A stretch of DNA of 12,789 nt from Deltaproteobacteria bacterium (GTDB taxonomy: Bacteria; Desulfobacterota; Desulfobacteria; Desulfobacterales; JAFDFH01). The notes under the pieces are model-generated. The model was not told the DNA's origin and searched no databases. It saw only the letters and a program-made list of their open reading frames with translations. The stretch is taken from NCBI GenBank assembly GCA_019309945.1, contig JAFDFH010000033.1, positions 1 to 12,789 of the forward strand, in the 5' to 3' direction. Shown one piece after another: positions 5,195 through 11,186 of this stretch; the first letter of the stretch is position 1, and each line of letters begins with the position of its first letter. The translations under genes and the position numbers were made by a program.

Positions 5195-6943
5195 ATGAAA
5201 GAAAATAATGAGAAAATACCCAGCCCCAAGGAGCTTGAAAAAGAAATCAGCGATTTTCTGTCAAAGAAGTTTGGCGAAAGTGTTAAAATTGTATCTCCCA
5301 TTGTTGTCCCCCAGGATTTTACCATGGGGCAAGACAAGGGCGCTCCGAAAAAAGAAAAGGGGATTAATTTTAACCTGAAACCAGAAAATCTTGTCAACCA
5401 TCTCGACCAGTTTATCGTCAAGCAGGATAGTGCCAAAGCAATTCTGGCTACAAAAATATGTACACATTTCAACCGGATAAAACGCGCTGAAGCTTTTCCC
5501 AATGATATCAGTGAGATGGTTGGAAGTATCAAGAACAATGTTTTGATGATCGGTCCCACCGGTGTCGGTAAAACCTACATGATCAAATTAATTGCCAACA
5601 AGATCGGCGTTCCGTTTGTCAAGGGCGATGCCACCAAATTCAGCGAAACCGGTTATGTCGGCGGGGATGTCGAAGATCTTATCAGGGACCTGGTCCGAGA
5701 GGCCGACGACGACATCAAACTGGCTCAATATGGGATTATTTATATCGACGAAATCGATAAAATTGCATCGAGCCGAAACTTGATCGGGGCGGATGTATCC
5801 CGAACGGGTGTCCAACGCGCACTTCTTAAGCCAATGGAAGAGACGGAAGTGGATTTAAAAGTTCCCCATGATCCCATTTCGATGATTCAGGAAATTGAAC
5901 AGTTTCGCAAAACGGGCAAACGGGAAAAACGGACAGTTAATACGAAAAATATCCTGTTTATCATGAGCGGTGCTTTTTTTGATTTACCCAAAATTATTAA
6001 AAAGCGGGTCAGCGATCAAGCGATCGGCTTTGGGGCCCACATTACAACAGCCCTGGACCAAAGTGACATGTTTAAACATGTCATGTCGGAAGACCTGATC
6101 GGATTCGGCTTTGAAACGGAATTCGTCGGCCGGTTGCCGGTTCGAGCCATTTTTGAACGATTGACTGAAGATGATCTCTTTGAAATCATGAAAAACCCGA
6201 ACAACCCGATAGTTCTGGGCAAAAAACTCGACTTCGCCGCCTACGACATCGATGTGAAGTTTGATGACAAAGCACTTCGTATCCTGACCCAACGCGCCTT
6301 TGAAGAAAATACAGGCGCCAGGGGCCTGGTTAGCGCTGTGGAAAGTGCCCTCCTTCAGTTTGAAAAAAAACTACCCTCGACAGATATAAAAAAATTCCCC
6401 GTGACCGCCGATGTGATTGAAGATCCAAATGGATCACTGCAGCAACTGATTTCCCCGACAAACGAGGAACAATTAAATAAAAACTTTGAGCGGCTCGCAC
6501 AGGAAGAAAAAGAATTTATTAAGGAATACATAAAATCAAACCGGATAGATCTGGCTGAGAAGTACAGTTTGACCCTATCAGCGTCACGGATTAATGTTGT
6601 GGCCGCATTTTACGGCAAACACGTCATGACCATTGAGACTGCAATAAAAAAGATCAAAGCCTATTATGATGAAATTAAATCCATTGAACTGCACTTTTTC
6701 AGATCCTACGATATGAATATCGTTCTGGAAGAAGACGCTATTGATTTTATCATCGAAGAAATTGTAAATAAAATGATGAAAGTCGAAGAGTTTTACAAAC
6801 AGCTTACATCCTATTTTGAACACGGTCTGGAACTGGTGCGCGAAAAAACCGGGAGAAACCGTTTTTTCATTACAAGAGAAGCCCTTGTGGACCCTGAAAC
6901 TTTTATCAGTAATCTCATCAAAAATGAAATAGAGATGTCATAA
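5195..6943 (+). CDS. ClpX-like AAA+ unfoldase without zinc-binding domain, with C-terminal extension
   Basis: The 582-residue protein has a complete ClpX-type AAA+ core: Walker A GPTGVGKT (120-127), pore loop GYVG (153-156), Walker B IIYIDEID (D185, E186), arginine finger in EFVGRLP (R313) and sensor 2 TGARG (R376). An IGFG motif at 277-280 matches the loop by which ClpX docks on ClpP, so it may still feed a ClpP-type protease. It differs from housekeeping ClpX in three ways. The N-terminal Cys4 zinc domain is absent and replaced by about 65 charged residues. The RKH substrate loop is replaced by a longer basic stretch (FRKTGKREKR). About 150 residues follow the usual ClpX end, with a possible second copy of the small-domain motif (Y350-D versus Y505-D). 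HslU is less likely because its large I-domain is missing. The next gene, ahbC, begins 14 nt downstream, so a role in heme-enzyme remodelling is a reasonable inference but unproven. Confidence 0.85.
   Translation: MKENNEKIPSPKELEKEISDFLSKKFGESVKIVSPIVVPQDFTMGQDKGAPKKEKGINFNLKPENLVNHLDQFIVKQDSAKAILATKICTHFNRIKRAEAFPNDISEMVGSIKNNVLMIGPTGVGKTYMIKLIANKIGVPFVKGDATKFSETGYVGGDVEDLIRDLVREADDDIKLAQYGIIYIDEIDKIASSRNLIGADVSRTGVQRALLKPMEETEVDLKVPHDPISMIQEIEQFRKTGKREKRTVNTKNILFIMSGAFFDLPKIIKKRVSDQAIGFGAHITTALDQSDMFKHVMSEDLIGFGFETEFVGRLPVRAIFERLTEDDLFEIMKNPNNPIVLGKKLDFAAYDIDVKFDDKALRILTQRAFEENTGARGLVSAVESALLQFEKKLPSTDIKKFPVTADVIEDPNGSLQQLISPTNEEQLNKNFERLAQEEKEFIKEYIKSNRIDLAEKYSLTLSASRINVVAAFYGKHVMTIETAIKKIKAYYDEIKSIELHFFRSYDMNIVLEEDAIDFIIEEIVNKMMKVEEFYKQLTSYFEHGLELVREKTGRNRFFITREALVDPETFISNLIKNEIEMS
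6064..6083. repeat. Perfect 20-bp palindrome inside the unfoldase gene
   Basis: TGACATGTTTAAACATGTCA is fully self-complementary and lies in codons for SDMFKHVMS. By base composition alone roughly 0.01 such sites would be expected in a window this long (my estimate), so it may be a protein-binding site, but coding constraint could also explain it. Confidence 0.5.
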
Positions 6944-6957
6944 AAATTAGGTGTTCG

Positions 6958-8136
6958 GTGATTGGAATATCAAAACTCTATTGTGGAACGGTCGAACCTT
7001 CCGATGCTCTTCGTTATGGAAGAATGTCCTCCCAATTACCTTCCCACCTCCTTCAATTTTCACGCGATAAACGTCCGGTCGTCGTGTGGAACGTCACACG
7101 GCAATGCAACCTGAAGTGCGTGCATTGTTATGCACATGCCAAAAACATTGCCGTTGCTAACGAACTTTCCACGGCCGAAGGCAAAAAGCTTATCGAAAAC
7201 CTTTCCCAGTTCGGTGTACCGGTGATCTTATTTTCCGGGGGCGAACCACTCATGCGCGAGGATCTCCCCGAACTCGCAAGCTATGCGGTTGAAAAAGGTA
7301 TGCGCGCCGTCATATCGACAAACGGCACGCTGATATCAAATGAAACGGCTTACACCCTTAAACGGATCGGACTTTCATATGTCGGGGTCAGCCTGGACGG
7401 CATGGAAACCGTTAATGACCGCTTCAGGGGCGTAAAAGGAGCGTTCAAATCTGCTCTGGACGGAATCAAAAACTGCAAGGCGGCAGGAATAAAAGTCGGG
7501 CTTCGTTTTACCATCAACACGTTTAACGCGGGAGAATTGCCCAAGATATTTAAGCTTCTTGAAGAAATGGATATTCCGCGGGCCTGCTTTTACCATCTGG
7601 TTTACGCGGGACGCGGATCAAAACTGGTGGAAGAGGATTTGTCCCATGAAGAAACCCGCGAGGTGATCAACATGATCATGGACAAGACCAAAGAACTCCA
7701 TGAAAAGGGAAAACCCAAAGAGGTTCTAACGGTGGACAACCACGCAGATGGTCCCTACGTGTACTTAAGACTACTGCAAGAAAATCCGAAGCGGGCCGAA
7801 GAAGTGCTTGAACTCCTTAAAATGAATGAAGGCAACAGTTCCGGCAGAGGTATCGGGTGCGTTAGCTGGGACGGCGAAGTATACGCGGACCAATTCTGGC
7901 GGCATTACAGTTTCGGAAATATTAAGGACCGACCCTTTTCTGAAATCTGGACGGACCTGTCGGAGCCGCTCATGAAAAGACTGAAAGAGAAAAAAAAATA
8001 CGTCCAAGGAAGATGCGCGACCTGTCGATGGTTGGACATCTGTGCCGGAAATTTCAGGGTGCGCGCCGAGGCCGTGACCGCTGATGTATGGGCACCCGAC
8101 CCGGCCTGTTATCTTACAGATGAAGAAATAAGGTAA
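6958..8136 (+). CDS. ahbC: AhbC, radical SAM Fe-coproporphyrin III synthase (12,18-didecarboxysiroheme deacetylase)
   Basis: AhbC removes the two acetate side chains of 12,18-didecarboxysiroheme to give Fe-coproporphyrin III in the siroheme-dependent heme pathway; it is a cytoplasmic Fe-S enzyme. The 392-residue protein has the radical SAM cluster motif CNLKCVHC (C50, C54, C57), the SAM-binding GGEP (94-97) and a SPASM-like C-terminal Cys set (C353, C356, C362, C384), plus C301 in GRGIGCVSWDGEVYADQFW, a stretch typical of the AhbC/NirJ group. The GTG at 6958 is preferred over ATG 7024, because the leader MIGISKLYCGTVEPSD fits AhbC N-termini as I remember them and an AGGTG lies just upstream. 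NirJ of heme d1 synthesis is the closest alternative, but hemB and ahbD next door favour AhbC. Likely co-transcribed with the unfoldase. Confidence 0.88.
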   Translation: MIGISKLYCGTVEPSDALRYGRMSSQLPSHLLQFSRDKRPVVVWNVTRQCNLKCVHCYAHAKNIAVANELSTAEGKKLIENLSQFGVPVILFSGGEPLMREDLPELASYAVEKGMRAVISTNGTLISNETAYTLKRIGLSYVGVSLDGMETVNDRFRGVKGAFKSALDGIKNCKAAGIKVGLRFTINTFNAGELPKIFKLLEEMDIPRACFYHLVYAGRGSKLVEEDLSHEETREVINMIMDKTKELHEKGKPKEVLTVDNHADGPYVYLRLLQENPKRAEEVLELLKMNEGNSSGRGIGCVSWDGEVYADQFWRHYSFGNIKDRPFSEIWTDLSEPLMKRLKEKKKYVQGRCATCRWLDICAGNFRVRAEAVTADVWAPDPACYLTDEEIR

Positions 8137-8220
8137 CTTCTCAATATGTTCCGTAAGGCCCGCTGCACCATCCGCTAATTTTTTTCAATACGGCCAAAAC
8201 TTGCCGTTAAGGAGCCCCCC

Positions 8221-9195
8221 ATGCTATTCCCGGACTATCGACCCAGGCGATTAAGGCAAAACGAGGCTTTTCGTCGAATGATGCGGGAAACCCTGCTTGC
8301 CGTGGATGATTTGATTCTGCCGCTCTTTGCCATTGAAGGCCAAGGGGTAAAAAATCCCGTCCCCTCAATGCCCGGAACCTATCAGTTATCCATCGACAAT
8401 CTGCTTAAAATATCGAAAACCGCTTATGAACTCGGCATCCCCGCAATTATGCTTTTTGGGATCCCCTACAAGAAAGACCCGTTGGGAACAAGTGCCTATG
8501 CCAAGGATGGAATCGTTCAAAAAGCAACCAGGGCTTTGAAAAAAAAGCTCCCTGATCTTCTGGTGATCACCGATGTGTGTTTATGTCAATACACGGATCA
8601 CGGCCACTGTGGTATTATGGACGGTCCGATCATTGACAATGACGCCACCCTTGATCTACTTGCTCAAACCGCCCTGTCGCATGCAAAAGCAGGTGCGGAT
8701 ATGGTCGCCCCTTCGGACATGATGGACGGGCGTGTAGCGGAAATTCGCAATATCCTGGATGAAAACAGTTGCAGTCATATTCCGATCATGTCATATGCAG
8801 CCAAATACTGCTCGGCTTTTTACGGGCCTTTTCGCGATGCAGCGGATTCAGCCCCGAAATCCGGAGATCGCAAGACCTATCAGATGGACCCCGCCAACGC
8901 CCTGGAAGCGGTACGGGAAGTGACAATGGATGTGGAAGAAGGCGCGGACATCATCATGGTAAAACCTGCGCTTGCGTATCTTGACATTATTTACCGCATC
9001 CGTGAGGAAATCGATCTGCCGATTGCCGCATACAATGTCAGCGGTGAGTATGCAATGATAAAGGCGGCCGACAAGATGGGATGGTTGGACGGCCCAAAAG
9101 TTATGATGGAAAGCCTTATCGCCATCAAACGGGCAGGAGCGGACATGATTTTAACCTACTTTGCAATGGACGCAGCGAAAATGCTAAAGCGCTAA
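8221..9195 (+). CDS. hemB: Porphobilinogen synthase (delta-aminolevulinate dehydratase)
   Basis: HemB condenses two 5-aminolevulinate molecules to porphobilinogen, the first common pyrrole of tetrapyrrole synthesis. The 324-residue product is full length. The zinc-type metal site is present as DVCLCQYTDHGHC, with Cys120, Cys122 and Cys130, so it is a zinc enzyme rather than the Mg-dependent Asp-rich type. The catalytic lysines are in SYAAKY (K195) and MVKP (K248, Schiff base). The ATG at 8221 follows an AAGGAG, which supports the start. The gene sits between ahbC (84-nt gap, no clear promoter or terminator seen in it) and ahbD (4-10 nt gap), an arrangement known from sulfate reducers such as Desulfovibrio. 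It supplies the entry of the pathway whose end steps are encoded by its neighbours. Confidence 0.96.
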   Translation: MLFPDYRPRRLRQNEAFRRMMRETLLAVDDLILPLFAIEGQGVKNPVPSMPGTYQLSIDNLLKISKTAYELGIPAIMLFGIPYKKDPLGTSAYAKDGIVQKATRALKKKLPDLLVITDVCLCQYTDHGHCGIMDGPIIDNDATLDLLAQTALSHAKAGADMVAPSDMMDGRVAEIRNILDENSCSHIPIMSYAAKYCSAFYGPFRDAADSAPKSGDRKTYQMDPANALEAVREVTMDVEEGADIIMVKPALAYLDIIYRIREEIDLPIAAYNVSGEYAMIKAADKMGWLDGPKVMMESLIAIKRAGADMILTYFAMDAAKMLKR

Positions 9196-9199
9196 ATGT

Positions 9200-10315
9200 G
9201 TGGTAATGAAACCCGTCAACCCGACCGCTCACGACCCTACGCCTCCTCCCGGAAGTGAAAACAAAATTGCTTCCCTTCGCCTTGTCGCCTGGGAAGTCAC
9301 GCGTAACTGCAACCTGTCCTGCCTGCACTGCCGTGCATCGGCAACCGAAGGTCCCTACACTGGAGAACTCGACACCCGGACATCACTGGCCCTTCTGGAT
9401 CAAATCGCTGAAATCGGCACCCCTATTGTCATCCTCACAGGCGGAGAACCCCTGCTGCGGTCCGACATCTTTGAGATTGCGGGCTATGGCTCAAACATCG
9501 GCCTGCGAATGGTCATGGCACCCAATGGAACACTGATCACTAAAAGGACTGCCAAGCAGATGGTGGATGCGGGCATCAAACGGATCAGTATCAGCATAGA
9601 TGGTGCGACCAAAGAAAGCCATGACCGCTTTCGGGGGGTTGAAGGTGCATTTGAAAGTGCCATTCGTGGCGCCGGCCTGGCAAAAGAAGCTGGAATAGAG
9701 TTTCAGATCAACACGACAATTACCAAAACGAACCTGGATCAGATTCCCGGCATCCAAGCGCTTGCAATAAATATCGGCGCAGTGGCCCACCACATTTTCC
9801 TGCTCGTCCCGACCGGTCGCGGTAAATATATTGTGGATAAGGAAATAACCGCAGCGGAGTATGAACGGACCTTGAACTGGTTTTATGATCAGCAAGGAAA
9901 GACAGCGCTACAATTAAAAGCGACCTGCGCGCCCCATTATTATCGCATCCTCAGGCAGCGAGCGAAGGAAGAAGGAAAGTCAATTACCTATCAAACACAC
10001 GGTCTGGATGCGGTCACACGTGGATGTCTAGGAGGAACAAGTTTTTGCTTTATCTCGCATACGGGAATTGTGCAACCATGTGGATTTCTTGATCTCAACT
10101 GTGGTGATGTCACAAAAGTTTCCTTTAAGGATATCTGGGAAAGATCTGAGATATTTCGATCCTTGCGAAATTTCGATAATCTCAAGGGAAAATGCGGGAA
10201 ATGCGAATTTAGGAAAGTTTGTGGGGGCTGCAGGGCGAGGGCTTTTGAAGCCACCGGCGATTTTCTGGCTGAAGAACCGCTGTGCAGTTACCAACCCGTC
10301 TCCATCCAAAATTAA
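9200..10315 (+). CDS. ahbD: AhbD, radical SAM heme b synthase
   Basis: AhbD oxidatively decarboxylates two propionates of Fe-coproporphyrin III to vinyl groups, giving heme b. The product (371 residues from GTG) has the radical SAM motif CNLSCLHC (C37, C41, C44), GGEP soon after, and a rich C-terminal Cys set: C276, C283, C294, C301, then CGKC-x5-CGGC (C332, C335, C341, C344) and C362, consistent with an auxiliary 4Fe-4S cluster. The stretches LKATCAPHYYRI and GCLGGTSFCFISHTGIVQPCG mark the AhbD type. Either GTG 9200 or ATG 9206 may start it; neither has a good ribosome site, so translation is probably coupled to hemB, whose stop ends at 9195. Last gene of the apparent operon. Confidence 0.9.
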   Translation: MVMKPVNPTAHDPTPPPGSENKIASLRLVAWEVTRNCNLSCLHCRASATEGPYTGELDTRTSLALLDQIAEIGTPIVILTGGEPLLRSDIFEIAGYGSNIGLRMVMAPNGTLITKRTAKQMVDAGIKRISISIDGATKESHDRFRGVEGAFESAIRGAGLAKEAGIEFQINTTITKTNLDQIPGIQALAINIGAVAHHIFLLVPTGRGKYIVDKEITAAEYERTLNWFYDQQGKTALQLKATCAPHYYRILRQRAKEEGKSITYQTHGLDAVTRGCLGGTSFCFISHTGIVQPCGFLDLNCGDVTKVSFKDIWERSEIFRSLRNFDNLKGKCGKCEFRKVCGGCRARAFEATGDFLAEEPLCSYQPVSIQN

Positions 10316-10331
10316 CCCTGCCTGTACAAAA

Positions 10332-10342
10332 CCCCGTCGGGG
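10332..10342 (+). other. Short GC hairpin after ahbD
   Basis: CCCC-GTC-GGGG lies 17 nt after the ahbD stop. It is compact and GC-rich, but no U-run follows, so it is at best a weak or Rho-assisted terminator. Confidence 0.25.
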
Positions 10343-10404
10343 ACACAAGCCGATGAAAACCGGAGCATACATGGACAACCGGCTCTTCAACCGATTTTCC
10401 CTAT

Positions 10405-10434
10405 TTGGCGGGCTCAAACAATCGCTTGCATAAT
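10405..10434 (+). promoter_or_regulatory. Weak promoter candidate for the CBS-ACT gene
   Basis: TTGGCG (10405-10410) and CATAAT (10429-10434) with an 18-nt spacer lie about 80 nt before the start at 10517. The hexamers match consensus in 4 and 5 of 6 positions. Confidence 0.3.
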
Positions 10435-10516
10435 TATTCGAACCTATGTTAATTTGTTGCCAAGACCCACATCGAGACGGCAAACCATGGGCATCCCAAT
10501 AACAAAGGAATGGATT

Positions 10517-11122
10517 ATGCGAATTAAATCCCTGATGATACCGAATCCCATCACGATCACTGAAAACGCCACGATTGAGCAAGCCATCGATATAATGAAA
10601 GTGAACTCCATCCGTCATCTGCCCGTGGTCTCATCCGAAAAGACCCTGAAGGGCTTTGTAACCCTGGCAGACTTAAAACTGGGGCTTATCCCCTCAATGC
10701 TGGGTAGTGTGACCCTGCCGGATTTGATGATCAAGAACCCCATTACGGTCCGCCCGGATGACGACATCGAGATTGGGGCTCAACTCATCTACAAGCATAA
10801 AATCAGCGGAATTCCAGTGGTTAAAAATGATAAACTGGTCGGCATCATAACCGAGACCGATATATTGAGAGCCTTTATCGATATGATGGGCATCCTCACC
10901 GCCAGTTCACGGATTGATGTTGTGATAAAAGACGAACCGGACTCTTTTAAAAAAGCGCTACAGATCATCCACGATAATGGAGGGGATATTATAAACATAG
11001 GGATGACAGCGCAGCAGTCCCGTAAACGGACATACTATTTCCGGCTTTCCGCCTGTAAGACGGATATCTTGAAAAAAGCCCTCGAAAATAACGGATTCGA
11101 AGTTTTGGATGCCATGGATTAG
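10517..11122 (+). CDS. CBS-pair and ACT-like domain protein (AcuB-like)
   Basis: A 201-residue cytoplasmic protein with two tandem CBS motifs: MIPNPITITENATIEQAIDI with RHLPVV, and MIKNPITVRPDDDIEIGAQL with SGIPVV and IGIITETDIL in the second half. A C-terminal region of about 65 residues (VVIKDEPDSFKKALQIIHDN onward) resembles the ACT-like end of AcuB. Such proteins usually bind adenine nucleotides and sense energy state; no catalytic site is seen. The start is set at ATG 10517 because AAAGGA lies 7 nt upstream; the longer frame from 10454 would begin at a TTG with no ribosome site and adds a tail with no domain. It is separated from ahbD by 201 nt and is probably its own unit. The stop codon lies inside the dispersed repeat. 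The regulatory partner is unknown. Confidence 0.85.
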   Translation: MRIKSLMIPNPITITENATIEQAIDIMKVNSIRHLPVVSSEKTLKGFVTLADLKLGLIPSMLGSVTLPDLMIKNPITVRPDDDIEIGAQLIYKHKISGIPVVKNDKLVGIITETDILRAFIDMMGILTASSRIDVVIKDEPDSFKKALQIIHDNGGDIINIGMTAQQSRKRTYYFRLSACKTDILKKALENNGFEVLDAMD

Positions 11123-11186
11123 ATAGTGCCCGTCCAGAAACGAGGATTTTTGTTCGAGATCAAGGCCTGCGAAAAATTTTACCGCA
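11119..11186. repeat. Dispersed repeat, copy B, filling a convergent gene spacer
   Basis: TTAGATAGTGCCC (11119-11131), AAACGA (11138-11143), AGATCAAGG (11157-11165) and TTACCG (11179-11184) repeat the block order of copy A near 600. The TAG stop of the CBS-ACT gene (11120-11122) and the TAA stop of the phosphofructokinase gene (11179-11181) both lie within the similarity, so the whole 56-nt spacer is covered. No classical terminator hairpin is visible in it. Confidence 0.45.

Larger units (their letters stand above)
5195..10315 (+). other. Apparent operon: unfoldase, ahbC, hemB, ahbD
   Basis: Four co-oriented genes with gaps of 14, 84 and 4-10 nt, preceded by one good promoter at 5159-5186. 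No internal promoter or terminator was convincing. The last three genes are one pathway; the first has no established place in it. Confidence 0.65.

Noticed and set aside
5195..6943. Assignment of the AAA+ gene as hslU
   Set aside because: The large HslU I-domain is absent and the ClpP-docking IGF loop of ClpX is present.
10454..10516. Longer start for the CBS-ACT gene
   Set aside because: It starts at TTG without a ribosome site, while ATG 10517 has AAAGGA at good spacing and begins right at the first CBS motif.
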